Shown here in pieces: positions 26,919-36,009 of a stretch of 64,000 bases of DNA; position 1 is the first letter of the stretch, and each line of letters begins with the position of its first letter. Location of the stretch: positions 1-64,000 of the forward strand of contig NZ_JAAIVB010000010.1 of the NCBI RefSeq assembly GCF_010974945.1, read 5' to 3'. This DNA comes from Noviherbaspirillum galbum (GTDB lineage: Bacteria > Pseudomonadota > Gammaproteobacteria > Burkholderiales > Burkholderiaceae_D). The notes under the pieces were generated by a model. The model was not told the DNA's origin and did not search any database. It worked only from the letters and a program-made list of their open reading frames with translations. The position numbers and the translations under genes were made by a program.

Positions 26919-28920
26919 AGCTTGCCACCATTTCTGCGTGTGCCTTTTCGACACGGTTCACTTCGTCGGCGGGAATGTAAAAGTCCCGCTTGTAGTTGAA
27001 GGTATGGATGATGATCGACGCCATCATCGCGATGAAGGACAGGCCGGCCGGCAGCCACATGTGCCAGATCAGCGAGAAGCCGAGCGCGGCGGAGAGGGCG
27101 GCGATGATGAAGCCGGCCGCGGTGTTCTTCGGCATGTGGATCGGCACGTAGCCCGCGATCGGCCGCTGGTAGCCGTTGCGCTTCATGTCCGCCCAGGTGT
27201 CGTTGTCGTGCACCCTCGGCGTGAACGCGAAGTTGTAGTCGGGCGGCGGCGAGGACGTGGACCATTCCAGCGTGCGGCCGTCCCAGGGGTCGCCGGTCAC
27301 GTCGCGCAGGGCATGGCGGCGGCGGAAGCTGACATAGAACTGGACGAGCATCGCCGCGATGCCGAGCGCGATCATCGCCGCGCCGACCGCCGACACCTGG
27401 AACCAGGGCTGCAGGGAAGGATCGTCGAAATGGCTCATGCGGCGGGTGACCCCCATCAGGCCGAGCAGGTACACCGGCATGAAGGCGACATAGAAGCCGA
27501 TCACCCAGAACCAGAACGATACCTTGCCCCAGAAGGCATCCAGCTTGTAGCCGAAGGCTTTCGGGAACCAGTAATTGATGCCGGCGAACAGGCCGAACAG
27601 CACGCCGCCGATGATCACGTTGTGGAAGTGCGCGATCAGGAACAGGCTGTTGTGCAGCACGAAGTCGGCGGCCGGCACCGCGAGAAGCACGCCGGTCATG
27701 CCGCCGATCACGAAGGTCACCATGAAGGCCACGGTCCACATCATCGGCAGCTCATAGCGGATGCGTCCGCGATACATCGTGAACAGCCAGTTGAAGATCT
27801 TGGCGCCCGTCGGGATCGAGATGATCATGGTCGTGATGCCGAAGAAGGAGTTCACGCTCGCGCCCGATCCCATGGTGAAGAAGTGGTGCAGCCACACCAG
27901 GTAGGATAGGATGGTGATCACCACCGTGGCATACACCATCGAGGTGTAGCCGAACAGGCGCTTGCCGGAGAAGGTCGAAACCACTTCGGAAAAGATGCCG
28001 AACACGGGCAGCACCAGAATGTACACCTCGGGGTGGCCCCAGATCCAGATGAGGTTCACGTACATCATGGCGTTGCCACCCAGGTCGTTCGTGAAGAAGT
28101 GCGTGCCCAGCGTGCGGTCCAGGGACAGCATGGCGAGCACGGCCGTCAGCACCGGGAAGGCGGCAACGATCAGCACGTTGGTGCAAAGCGAGGTCCAGGT
28201 GAACACCGGCATCTTCATCATGCTCATGCCCGGAGCGCGCATCTTGACGATGGTGGCGATGAGGTTGATGCCTGATAGCAGTGTTCCGACGCCGGCTATC
28301 TGCAATGACCATATGTAGTAGTCCACCCCTACGTCGGGACTCTGCAGGATGCCGGACAGCGGCGGATAGGCCAGCCAGCCGGTCTTCGCGAACTCGCCCA
28401 CGAACAGCGACACCATCACCAGGGCGGCGCCCATGGCGGTCATCCAGAAGCTGAAGTTGTTGAGGAAGGGGAAGGCCACGTCGCGCGCACCGATCTGCAG
28501 CGGCACGATGTAGTTCATGAAGCCCGTCACCAGCGGCATCGCGACGAAAAAGATCATGATGACGCCGTGCGCGGTAAAGATCTGGTCGTAGTGGTGCGGC
28601 GGCAGGAAGCCGGCGTTGTCGCCGAAGGCGACCGCCTGCTGCAGGCGCATCATGAGCGCGTCGGCGAAGCCGCGCAGCAGCATCACCAGGCCCAGCAAGA
28701 TGTACATGATGCCGATCTTCTTGTGGTCGATGCTGGTGATCCAGTCGCGCCACAGCGGACCCCACAGGCGCATGCGGGTGAGAAGCGCGAGGACGGCGAT
28801 GCCGCCGAGCACGACCATCGCGAAGGTGGCGATCAGGATGGGCTCATGGTAGGGAATGGCATCCCAGCCGAGCCGGCCGAGAAGCAGCGTTTTCATGTCC
28901 AGAGGGGCTTGCATGTTCAT
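26911..28920 (-). CDS. cyoB: Cytochrome o ubiquinol oxidase subunit I
   Basis: The 669-residue catalytic subunit with the low-spin heme, the high-spin heme and CuB. The heme-copper motif regions are intact: [32 protein letters not shown] with the His-Tyr cross-link site, [10 protein letters not shown] for the CuB histidines, and [13 protein letters not shown] for heme ligands. The length is close to E. coli CyoB (663). It starts within the cyoA stop (TAATG), so translation is coupled. Confidence 0.97.
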   Translation of the reverse strand: MNMQAPLDMKTLLLGRLGWDAIPYHEPILIATFAMVVLGGIAVLALLTRMRLWGPLWRDWITSIDHKKIGIMYILLGLVMLLRGFADALMMRLQQAVAFGDNAGFLPPHHYDQIFTAHGVIMIFFVAMPLVTGFMNYIVPLQIGARDVAFPFLNNFSFWMTAMGAALVMVSLFVGEFAKTGWLAYPPLSGILQSPDVGVDYYIWSLQIAGVGTLLSGINLIATIVKMRAPGMSMMKMPVFTWTSLCTNVLIVAAFPVLTAVLAMLSLDRTLGTHFFTNDLGGNAMMYVNLIWIWGHPEVYILVLPVFGIFSEVVSTFSGKRLFGYTSMVYATVVITILSYLVWLHHFFTMGSGASVNSFFGITTMIISIPTGAKIFNWLFTMYRGRIRYELPMMWTVAFMVTFVIGGMTGVLLAVPAADFVLHNSLFLIAHFHNVIIGGVLFGLFAGINYWFPKAFGYKLDAFWGKVSFWFWVIGFYVAFMPVYLLGLMGVTRRMSHFDDPSLQPWFQVSAVGAAMIALGIAAMLVQFYVSFRRRHALRDVTGDPWDGRTLEWSTSSPPPDYNFAFTPRVHDNDTWADMKRNGYQRPIAGYVPIHMPKNTAAGFIIAALSAALGFSLIWHMWLPAGLSFIAMMASIIIHTFNYKRDFYIPADEVNRVEKAHAEMVASYA

Positions 28921-30041
28921 TACTCGTGGTGATGGTCGTGTGTCTTGCCCGATGTGGCGCCGTTCGGCGCAGGCTCAAGTCCTGAGGGACGCGGCTTGCC
29001 ATCCGCTTCCGGTTTCTTCATGGCCTCGTGCTGGCGGGATTCCTCTTCCTTGCCTTCCGCATGCACGGGCTGGCCGGCATCCTGGCGCGGCTGCTGCTCG
29101 CCGTGGCGGCCCGGCTCGCGGTTGCGCATGGCATCGGCCGCCATCATGTCTTTCATGCACGTCGTGCCTGCTTCGACGCAGCGGTTGACGACCGCGTCAT
29201 ACAAGCCGGGGGCGACGCTGGCATAGTGGCGCACCTGGTCACGCTCGCTCGGTTTTTCCAGTGCCAGGTAGTCGGTCTTCTGCAGGGCGTTGCCGTCCTT
29301 TTTGACTTGCCCAACCCAGGCGTTGAATTCCTCCTGTGGCACGCCACGGAAGCGGAAGCGCATGTTGGAAAAGCCGGCGCCGCTGTAGTTCGCGGAAAAG
29401 CCTTCGTACTGGCCCGGCTTGTCCAGCACGGCGTGCAGGCTGGTGCTCATGCCCGGCATGGCGTAGATCTGACCGGCCAGCGCGGGGATGTAGAACGAAT
29501 TCATCACGGTCGATGCGGTCAGAGAGAAGCGCACCGGCACGTCGACCGGCGTGACGAGTTCGTTGACCGTGGCGATGCCTTGCTCGGGGTAAATGAACAG
29601 CCATTTCCAGTCGAGCGCCACCACCTGCACGTCGAGCGGCTTGGCGGCGACGGGAACGTTCTGCCCCTGGGCATTGACCTTCTGCAGCGGACGGTAGGGA
29701 TCGAGCAGGTGGGTGCTGGTCCAGGTGATCAGCCCGAGCGCGATGATGATGAGCAGCGGCGCACCCCAGATCACGAGTTCGAGCACGGTCGAGTGATCCC
29801 AGTCGGGAGTATACGGCGCGGACGTGTTGCTCTGGCGATAGCGCCAGGCGAAGAACAACGTCAGCAGGATCACCGGCACGATGATCAGCAGCATGAGCGC
29901 GGTCGAGACGCGGATCAGCGTTGCCTGCTGGGCGGCGATGACGCCGGAGGGATTCATGACGATGGTGTCGCAGCCGGCCAGGAGCAGGGTTGCCAGCAGC
30001 GCCGCCATCGCAGGCAGGCGGCGGGCTCTAATGTGGGACAT
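28920..30041 (-). CDS. cyoA: Cytochrome o ubiquinol oxidase subunit II, with a long C-terminal tail
   Basis: A 373-residue lipoprotein with lipobox LAGC. The two helices after it and the cupredoxin domain match Cyo[22 protein letters not shown] and [18 protein letters not shown]. The region that binds CuA in cytochrome c oxidases reads [12 protein letters not shown] with no cysteines, so this is a quinol oxidase. The protein is about 60 residues longer than E. coli CyoA; the tail is hydrophilic, rich in Glu, Lys and Pro, and ends HDHHHE. I use ATG at 30041; a TTG four codons earlier is possible. Confidence 0.95.
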   Translation of the reverse strand: MSHIRARRLPAMAALLATLLLAGCDTIVMNPSGVIAAQQATLIRVSTALMLLIIVPVILLTLFFAWRYRQSNTSAPYTPDWDHSTVLELVIWGAPLLIIIALGLITWTSTHLLDPYRPLQKVNAQGQNVPVAAKPLDVQVVALDWKWLFIYPEQGIATVNELVTPVDVPVRFSLTASTVMNSFYIPALAGQIYAMPGMSTSLHAVLDKPGQYEGFSANYSGAGFSNMRFRFRGVPQEEFNAWVGQVKKDGNALQKTDYLALEKPSERDQVRHYASVAPGLYDAVVNRCVEAGTTCMKDMMAADAMRNREPGRHGEQQPRQDAGQPVHAEGKEEESRQHEAMKKPEADGKPRPSGLEPAPNGATSGKTHDHHHE

Positions 30042-30107
30042 GGTTGGGGTCAAGGATCTGGATCAAGTTTTCCAGAACTTTACTGCTCCAGACCCCCTTT
30101 GGGCATT

Positions 30108-30120
30108 GGACAAATTGTCC
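30108..30120. promoter_or_regulatory. Palindrome between cyoA and the MFS gene
   Basis: GGACAA-A-TTGTCC is a perfect inverted repeat about 70 bases from either divergent start codon. Its position suits a shared operator. The binding protein is unknown. A partial FNR-like word (AGGAT-CTGG-ATCAA) lies at 30053-30066, overlapping the start region of cyoA. Confidence 0.4.
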
Positions 30121-30192
30121 CACCCGCGTTTTTCGGGCCGATCTCGGCTTACCATGTGGGTCGCTGCGATCTCAATCCCAGGAACGTTTCGT

Positions 30193-31542
30193 ATGTCCAC
30201 CACACAGATTCATGACGGCAACATGCCAGTCGATCCCGCTTCCGGCGCCGCCGTGCGCGATGCCCGCAATCTCAATGCCCGCGACGACCACATCTCGCCC
30301 GGCGAGATCGCCGTCGGCGTGGTGATCGGCCGCGCATCGGAGTACTTCGACTTCTTCGTCTACGCGATTGCCTCTGCCCTCGTCTTTCCCGCGGTCTTCT
30401 TTCCTTTCGAAAAACCGCTGCAGGGAACGCTCTATGCGTTCCTGGTGTTTGCCTTCGCATTCATCGCCCGTCCGCTCGGCACCGTGCTCTTCATGAGCAT
30501 ACAGCGCCGCTTCGGCCGCGAGGTGAAGCTGACGGTGGCCTTGTTCCTGCTCGGTTTCTCAACGGCAGGCATCGCCTTCCTGCCGACCTTCAATCAACTC
30601 GGCTTCACCGCCATCCTGCTGCTCTCCGCTTTCCGCATCAGCCAGGGACTGGCGATGGGCGGTTCCTGGGACGGCCTGCCGTCCTTGCTTGCGCTCAATG
30701 CCCCGGAAAACCGCCGCGGCTGGTATGCGATGCTTGGACAGCTCGGTGCGCCGACCGGCTTCATCATTGCCGCGGCCCTGTTCTCCTACCTGATGTCCAA
30801 CCTGGCCACGTCTGACTTCCTGGACTGGGGCTGGCGCTATCCCTTCTACGTCGCCTTCGCCATCAACGTGGTGGCCCTCTTCGCGCGCTTGAGGCTGGTG
30901 TCGACGAGCGAATACACGCGCCTGCTGGAAGAGCGCGAGTTGCAGCCGGCGAGCGTGGGCGAGCTGATCCGTTCCGAAGGGCGCGTGGTCGTCCTCGGCG
31001 CGCTTGCCGCGCTCGCGAGCTACGCCCTGTTTCACCTGGTCACGGTATTTCCGCTTTCCTGGATCAGCTTGTATTCGAAGCGCCCCATCGTCGGCGTGCT
31101 CGACGTGCAGATCATCGGCGGCGTGCTCGCGGCCGCGGGCATCGTCATGTCCGGCCTGATTGCGGACCGCCTCGGCCGACGCACCACGCTCGGCGGACTC
31201 GCGGTGTTGCTCGCGGTATATAGCGGATTCGTGCCGACGCTGATCGACGGCGGCGAGGCCGGCCAGAATACCTTCGTGCTGGTCGGCTTCCTGTTGCTGG
31301 GCCTGTCGTATGGCCAGGCGGCAGGCGCGCTGACGGCAAACCTCTCGCCGAAATTCCGCTACACCGGCGCGGCGCTCACGGCCGATCTTGGCTGGCTGGT
31401 CGGTGCCGGATTTGCGCCGCTGGTGGCGTTGGGCTTGTCGGCCGAGTTCGGACTGGCCTTCGTCTCGCTCTACCTGCTGTCGGGCGCCGCGAGTTCGGTG
31501 GCGGCGCTGAGCTTGAACCGAATGCTCAACCTGAAGGATTGA
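30193..31542 (+). CDS. MFS transporter, metabolite:H+ symporter type
   Basis: About 449 residues with around twelve hydrophobic helices. The start GEIAVGVVIGRASEYFDFFVYAIASALVFPAVFFP and the loop RPLGTVLFMSIQRRFGR resemble the metabolite:H+ symporter family (ShiA/KgtP/ProP-like). The central loop LIADRLGRRTTL repeats the MFS motif in the second half. ATG at 30193 begins MSTTQIHDG; the frame is open further upstream inside the cyoA region, but that part is not coding for this protein. It is divergent from the cyo operon. The substrate is unknown. Confidence 0.88.
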   Translation: MSTTQIHDGNMPVDPASGAAVRDARNLNARDDHISPGEIAVGVVIGRASEYFDFFVYAIASALVFPAVFFPFEKPLQGTLYAFLVFAFAFIARPLGTVLFMSIQRRFGREVKLTVALFLLGFSTAGIAFLPTFNQLGFTAILLLSAFRISQGLAMGGSWDGLPSLLALNAPENRRGWYAMLGQLGAPTGFIIAAALFSYLMSNLATSDFLDWGWRYPFYVAFAINVVALFARLRLVSTSEYTRLLEERELQPASVGELIRSEGRVVVLGALAALASYALFHLVTVFPLSWISLYSKRPIVGVLDVQIIGGVLAAAGIVMSGLIADRLGRRTTLGGLAVLLAVYSGFVPTLIDGGEAGQNTFVLVGFLLLGLSYGQAAGALTANLSPKFRYTGAALTADLGWLVGAGFAPLVALGLSAEFGLAFVSLYLLSGAASSVAALSLNRMLNLKD

Positions 31543-31599
31543 CAAGAATTTTTCTTCCGTCTCGGGTCTAAGGACCATTGATGACAGAAGGAGAGATTC

Positions 31600-31794
31600 A
31601 TGCAATCCCAGTCACAGGCCGGTGCCCAAGCCGGCGGCATGGACGAAAAGGACAAGAAGGCCGGCAAGGAATCTGGTCACCGTCCGGACGGGCAATCCGG
31701 CAAGCAGGGCGAAGGGCAACCAGCCGGCAACGAGAGCGCCAATCCGGTGGGCAATCCGAATGACGTCGGCACCGCCGGGGATTACAGCCGCTAG
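31600..31794 (+). CDS. Small hydrophilic, probably disordered protein, 64 residues
   Basis: A strong ribosome site, AGAAGGAGA, stands about six bases before the ATG. The protein is made almost only of Gln, Gly, Ala, Lys, Asp, Ser and Asn (for example DEKDKKAGKESG), with no hydrophobic core, so it should be unfolded. It resembles in style the small stress-related hydrophilic proteins, but I do not recognise a family. It lies 57 bases after the MFS gene and converges with the PEP-CTERM gene. Confidence 0.65.
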   Translation: MQSQSQAGAQAGGMDEKDKKAGKESGHRPDGQSGKQGEGQPAGNESANPVGNPNDVGTAGDYSR

Positions 31795-31807
31795 GCCGTC
31801 GCCAAGT

Positions 31808-32929
31808 TCATCGGCCGGCGCGTCTTCCGAACAGCAGGGATGCGCCGAGCCAAGCCAGCCCGGTAACCAGCAGGAGCAGGGCGGACGGCTCCGGTACGCG
31901 TACCGGATCGGCCGACCGCGCGGCAAGCTGATTTGCGTTGGGGCCGCTGCCCGGCCTGGTAATGTCATCCTCGTTGGCGGCGAGGTCGGAAGCCTTCGAC
32001 TGCGTTTCCGGCTGAGGATCCAGCAGGTCTTGCAACACTTCCTTCACGAGAAGGTCAGGGCCAGGCTGGCTCGACAGCGGACCGCCGCCCGGCGCGCCGT
32101 CATTGCCCGTGTCTGTTATTTTCTCGCCGGCATCGGGCGCAGCTCCGCCATCACGCTTAGGCGGATTTTCACCCGATGAACCGCTGCCGCTGCCGCCGTT
32201 TAGTGCCACCGTGGGGGCACCTTCATTAGCAGCGGGCGATGATGCCTCGCTGCCTGGCCATCCGTTTCCTGCAGGCTTGGCGCTCGTTCCGCCGCTGCCG
32301 GCCCCCGTGCCGGTCGGACCGGTGCCGGACGTGCCGCCACGTTCGGTACTGCCATGGCTGCCAACGACACTGTCGTTGCCACCACTGCCGCCAGAACCAG
32401 AAGGTGCCACGTCATTCGCCGTTCCGCTGCTTTCTGTCGCACCGTCCTTGCTCGAACTCATCTGGCCACCAGGCTTGGGTGCCAGCAATCCAGACGTTGC
32501 CGGCGCCTGCGCTGCCATGCCGAAGGAAAAGAACGACGGCGAGGACATTGCCATGAGCGGCGGCAGATCGCCAATCGCGTCTGCGTGTCCACCGCTCTCG
32601 AACGCTTGAGGCGAATGGACAAGGTCCGAACCTGCAAACACGGATTCGCCGGACGCCGGATCGGGCACGAGCGGGTCCAGGGGCAAGGGTACATGCGGTG
32701 GCGATGCGTGTACGGACGGCGCAGGCTGCAGCGATGCCGGTGCGGCGGCTTGAGGGGAAGGGGTTTCGGGCGGCGCGGCGGATTGCTGCCCGGCGATCTT
32801 GTCCGGCGTATGCGCCGATGCCAACAAGCTGCCGGCGCTGGACAACCAGGCCAGGGAGGCCGTCAAGCCGCAGGTGGCGGCAGCGAAAACGCAGCGTCGA
32901 ACCGTCGTGGAATGTGCTTTGAGCATCAT
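31808..32929 (-). CDS. PEP-CTERM sorting-domain protein, Gly/Ser/Pro-rich
   Basis: A 373-residue exported protein. The N-terminus has a signal peptide (about 1-39). The middle is low complexity: Pro/Ala-rich at 50-100, then Gly/Ser/Asn-rich at 150-270. The C-terminus is a clear PEP-CTERM: VPEPSALLLLV, a hydrophobic helix, then the basic FGRRAGR. PEP-CTERM proteins are processed by an exosortase and placed at the surface or in the biofilm matrix in species that make exopolysaccharide. No exosortase gene is in the window. AAGGAAA stands before the start. Role unknown. Confidence 0.85.
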   Translation of the reverse strand: MMLKAHSTTVRRCVFAAATCGLTASLAWLSSAGSLLASAHTPDKIAGQQSAAPPETPSPQAAAPASLQPAPSVHASPPHVPLPLDPLVPDPASGESVFAGSDLVHSPQAFESGGHADAIGDLPPLMAMSSPSFFSFGMAAQAPATSGLLAPKPGGQMSSSKDGATESSGTANDVAPSGSGGSGGNDSVVGSHGSTERGGTSGTGPTGTGAGSGGTSAKPAGNGWPGSEASSPAANEGAPTVALNGGSGSGSSGENPPKRDGGAAPDAGEKITDTGNDGAPGGGPLSSQPGPDLLVKEVLQDLLDPQPETQSKASDLAANEDDITRPGSGPNANQLAARSADPVRVPEPSALLLLVTGLAWLGASLLFGRRAGR

Positions 32930-33315
32930 GGATTTTCCTTGGGTAAAGCCTTGCGGTAGATCATTCCCTGCAGAACCACATGACGGTTAGCAACTGCTAT
33001 GCCAAGGGGAAAATTCCTTAATAATCAATGTGACAAATCTCTATGGCAACTTCCCTTGTAAAAAAGGACGACATGCTCCTCGTCAACATGGTCCTGCAAA
33101 GGCAAGGGCAAGTTTTTCTGCCGTCATGGAATTTCTGGGCAAGGAAAAATCGGAGAACAGCGATTCCGAACGCCATCCTTGAGCAATTCGACGAACGGAC
33201 ATGTCCTAAACGTTGACAATTCAACATGCACACAAGCTGATCGTTGCCGGAAAACGGGAACCGATCATGCCTTGCTGCAACTCAGCAAGCTGTGAAGTTC
33301 GAATGGGAGAGACAC
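32930..33315. other. Upstream region of the PEP-CTERM gene, no firm gene
   Basis: About 385 bases, fairly A+T-rich near 32990-33060. A 57-residue frame (33043-33216, plus strand) has an ATG but no ribosome site and no familiar sequence. The promoters of the two flanking divergent genes should be here; I cannot pick convincing boxes. Confidence 0.4.
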
Positions 33316-33567
33316 GTGAAGAACGTCGACCGTAATCCAGCCCCGGCGGCACGAACGCCCTGGTGGCCTCATGTGCGTCCGGTAATGATGGTCAGCATGG
33401 CAGGCGGACTCCTGCTTGGCATGTCGGGTGCGCTCCTCGCCGCGCTGTTCGGCGCGTCCCCGGAAGCAGGAGCGGCAACGGGCGCATTGCTGGGAAGCAT
33501 GGGAACGGCCCCGGCCAGCATCGGCGCGATGCTGGCGGCGATCGACAGGAAGAAGGGTCGAGGCTGA
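33316..33567 (+). CDS. Small membrane protein, 83 residues
   Basis: GTG at 33316 has GGGAGAGAC just before it; an earlier in-frame ATG at 33244 lacks a site. The protein has a basic start (KNVDRNPAPAARTPWW) and then two Gly/Ala-rich hydrophobic stretches with glycine-zipper-like spacing (MAGGLLLGMSGALLAALFG and GALLGSMGTAPASIGAMLAA), and a basic end DRKKGRG. It is probably a two-helix hairpin in the inner membrane with both ends in the cytoplasm. No family is recognised. Confidence 0.6.
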   Translation: MKNVDRNPAPAARTPWWPHVRPVMMVSMAGGLLLGMSGALLAALFGASPEAGAATGALLGSMGTAPASIGAMLAAIDRKKGRG

Positions 33568-33605
33568 CTGTCCTGGCCGGGCGCATCAGATTAAATCAAG
33601 TCCTC

Positions 33606-34049
33606 TCATCCATGATGGCCCCGCCCCTTGCGCTCCCCGGGCTGGTAATGCACTCGCAGGTATTCGCCCAGCCAGGCGTGAATGTCCACCGGCATGCGAA
33701 CGCCATCCGCCTTTTCCCCCGAATCAAACATCCTCGTCCCCTCGACATAACTGACAGAGGCAAGTACCGGCGCCGGCCGGTCATTCTCTTGGCGCCACAT
33801 CACGAACACCTTGGGCTCGGGGGCGGCCCAGTTCTCGAAATATCCTTCGTTCTCGTCCGCGAACAGTTCCAGCTCCAGTCCAGGCAAGAGCATGTAATCC
33901 TGCCCACCCTCGCCGCGCCATGCCTTCGGCGCGCTCGATTGGCTGGGATCGCGGACCACGCCGACCGCGGCCCAATGATCTTGTGCCCATGGGTGGCGCG
34001 CAATCCGGCGCTGCATCAGTACTGCAATCGGAAGGTGATCAAGACGCAT
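33606..34049 (-). CDS. DUF3305 family protein of the formate dehydrogenase locus
   Basis: A 147-residue soluble protein. The start with PIAVLMQRRIARHPWAQDHWAAVGV and the middle FENWAAPEPKVFVMWRQE fit DUF3305, a family of unknown function often found next to formate dehydrogenase genes. It lies about 20 bases after the low-complexity lipoprotein gene, so it is the last gene of the fdh run. A role in assembly or maturation is inference from neighbourhood only. Confidence 0.78.
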   Translation of the reverse strand: MRLDHLPIAVLMQRRIARHPWAQDHWAAVGVVRDPSQSSAPKAWRGEGGQDYMLLPGLELELFADENEGYFENWAAPEPKVFVMWRQENDRPAPVLASVSYVEGTRMFDSGEKADGVRMPVDIHAWLGEYLRVHYQPGERKGRGHHG

Positions 34050-34070
34050 TCGGATTCCGTGACGACTCGC

Positions 34071-34862
34071 TTACTTCTTCGCGGGCTGCTCTGGCGCGCG
34101 GATGGAAACCGGATTGTCCGGCTTGGCGTCCGGGCTGGGCGGAGCGGTGCCAGATTTCTCGCTCTTCACCGGCGGCGTGGGTGCCCCTTGGCCAGTCTTT
34201 TCCTGTCCAGCCTTGCCGGGTGGGGAAGCGGACTCTGAAATGCCTTTCACCGGCGCCACGGCCACCGGCGGATGCGTCTGCCAGCCCTTGGCCTTGGCCT
34301 GTTCGCGCCAGTGGGCGGCCACCTGCTCCATGGACTCCGCGAGCTTCTGCTTTTCCAGTTCGGCCTGTGCGTCGGCCTTTGCCTTGGCGGCCGCCGGGTC
34401 GGGGGGCTGCGCTCCCGACGCGGACTTGGGATTCGCGCCCTGGTCCGAGGACTGGTTCTTCAAGGCCGCGCCGGCAGGGGTCGTGCCTCCCAGCGCCGTG
34501 CCGCCAGTATTGCCTTCGTTCCCCTGGGGGATGCCCGGCGTGCCGGCGGGCATGCTGGATGGCGTTGCGTTCGCCGCGGCCGGCACATTGCCAGAAGGGG
34601 CGGGTGCCGAGGATGCCGCAGGTGATGGAGGCGCAGAAGGTGCAGAAGGTGCAGAAGTTGCAGAAGTTGCGGAGGGTACGGCAGCCTGAGCGCGCGCAAG
34701 CACTTCACCGCTCGTGCCGCCGCCGGCCGTGACCTGCCCCGGGAACGAGGTCTTGCGGACATTGGCCGCCGCGCCCTCGGTTCCGTCGTGCTGGCATGCG
34801 GCGCAGAACACCAGCAGGCAAAGCGCCGGGACACGGTGAACGAATCCGTTAGGTGGACGCAT
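34071..34862 (-). CDS. Low-complexity lipoprotein of the formate dehydrogenase locus
   Basis: A 263-residue lipoprotein: signal with lipobox CAAC near residue 24, then long runs of Ala, Ser, Pro, Thr and Gly. Residues about 60-80 are a short-period repeat (SATSATSAPSAPSAP) coded by a 9-base tandem repeat. One helical, charged segment (AAAKAKADAQAELEKQKLAE) stands out as possible coiled coil. ATG at 34862 is preceded by GGAGG, which lies inside the end of fdhC; the fdhC stop and this start are two bases apart (TGACATG). No family recognised. Confidence 0.75.
   Translation of the reverse strand: MRPPNGFVHRVPALCLLVFCAACQHDGTEGAAANVRKTSFPGQVTAGGGTSGEVLARAQAAVPSATSATSAPSAPSAPPSPAASSAPAPSGNVPAAANATPSSMPAGTPGIPQGNEGNTGGTALGGTTPAGAALKNQSSDQGANPKSASGAQPPDPAAAKAKADAQAELEKQKLAESMEQVAAHWREQAKAKGWQTHPPVAVAPVKGISESASPPGKAGQEKTGQGAPTPPVKSEKSGTAPPSPDAKPDNPVSIRAPEQPAKK
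34632..34670. repeat. 9-base tandem repeat in the lipoprotein gene
   Basis: Four near-copies of GCAGAAGGT, two with the last G-G changed to G-T-T, in a row. They code the Ser-Ala-Pro / Ser-Ala-Thr repeats. Such in-frame repeats may vary in copy number between strains without shifting the frame. Confidence 0.75.
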
Positions 34863-34863
34863 G

Positions 34864-36009
34864 TCAGATCCTCCGCGCATCGGCAGGCGGCATCGGCGGC
34901 ACGTCGGGATGGCTTCCCATCACGTCGTGGTACCAGAGTTCATGGTGCGCGCGGGCCCAGTTTTCGTCGACCGTTCCGTAGCGCATCGCGTCGTAGGCGC
35001 CGGGCGTGCCCCAGGTGCCGATGTAGATGTGTCCCATCGCCGCGGCCATGTACATGGTGCCGGCGAGGAGGTGCAGGTAGTCGGCGATCTGCAGCAGGTA
35101 ACGCGTCAGGCCGATGCCGTTGCCAAGGTCGCGCAGATAAGGAAAGTCCATCATCAATCCGGTGACAGACATCAGCAGGCCGAGCAGCACGACGCCTCCC
35201 CAGAACCATACCTTCTCGCCGGCGTTGAAGAATCCGGCTGGCACGTGCTGGTGCGACGCCAGGCCGCCGCCGCGCTTGACCCATTCCCAATCGATGCGAT
35301 GGAAGACATTGCGCCGCAGGAAGGTCAGGAACATCGCGATCGAACAGACGATGAAGAGCGGGCCGACGAAGTTATGCAGGTACTTTGCGATGATGGCGAC
35401 CCAGGAAAACGCGCCATGTCCCATCCAGCTCATCAGTATCTTCTTGCCGAACAGGATGACGATGCCGGACAGCGCGAGCGCAATGAAGGTAATTGCCGTG
35501 GTCCAGTGAACCAGTCGTTCCCATGCGGTGAAGCGGGTGATGCGGCGCCCGGATTCGCCCTGCTCGACGCGAGCCGGACCGACCGCCTGGTAGAAGCCGA
35601 AGATCAGGAAGGGCACGACGAGCAGCACGATGCCGGCGAAGGTGGAGAACGCACCATTGCGCAGGTTGCGCCAGGTATTCCCGCCGCGCTGGAGAATGAC
35701 ATCCTGTTCCGGCATGAGGCCCGGTGAGATGAGGTAGTGCCGGTCGAAATGCTGGCGCCCGGAGGCGGAGGAGTTGAAGCCCGGCTCGGGTTGGTCCTTC
35801 TCGGATTGCAGGATAGTCTGCTCTTCCGCGTATGCCGGCTTGGCCGATTCGTTGGGAACCGCCGCGCCGGCCGGGCGCGCAAGGCAGGCTAGGGCAACGG
35901 CGAGCCATATGGCGGCGAACAGGTGCAGCCAGCCGGGAATGGCGGCCGGGCTTGATGCTGCGGCCTTGGCGCCAAACTTAGCGCTGGGCTTTCTTGTCAG
36001 GCAAGACAT
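34864..36009 (-). CDS. fdhC: Formate dehydrogenase cytochrome b556 (gamma) subunit
   Basis: A 381-residue membrane subunit that passes electrons from formate oxidation to quinone. A cleavable N-terminal helix ends about PAGAA, followed by a ~90-residue periplasmic region. Four further helices carry heme-ligand histidines: RLVHWTTAITFIALALSG, YLHNFVGPLFIV, and YLHLLAGTMYMAAAMGHIY. The C-terminus HHELWYHDVM is typical of the family. ATG at 36009 has GGGGGAGAG before it. It overlaps the small lipoprotein gene upstream by 32 bases. Confidence 0.93.
   Translation of the reverse strand: MSCLTRKPSAKFGAKAAASSPAAIPGWLHLFAAIWLAVALACLARPAGAAVPNESAKPAYAEEQTILQSEKDQPEPGFNSSASGRQHFDRHYLISPGLMPEQDVILQRGGNTWRNLRNGAFSTFAGIVLLVVPFLIFGFYQAVGPARVEQGESGRRITRFTAWERLVHWTTAITFIALALSGIVILFGKKILMSWMGHGAFSWVAIIAKYLHNFVGPLFIVCSIAMFLTFLRRNVFHRIDWEWVKRGGGLASHQHVPAGFFNAGEKVWFWGGVVLLGLLMSVTGLMMDFPYLRDLGNGIGLTRYLLQIADYLHLLAGTMYMAAAMGHIYIGTWGTPGAYDAMRYGTVDENWARAHHELWYHDVMGSHPDVPPMPPADARRI

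Noticed and set aside
28920-30041. CyoA as subunit II of a cytochrome c oxidase
   Set aside because: The CuA cysteines and histidine pattern are missing ([12 protein letters not shown]), so it is a quinol oxidase subunit.
30053-30066. FNR box at the cyoA start
   Set aside because: Only one half-site (ATCAA) is perfect, and it lies at the start codon region, so it is weak evidence by itself.
33043-33216. 57-residue open frame on the plus strand
   Set aside because: No ribosome site, no recognisable fold or family; cannot be told from chance.
34632-34670. CRISPR-like or satellite array
   Set aside because: The 9-base units are in-frame coding repeats without spacers.
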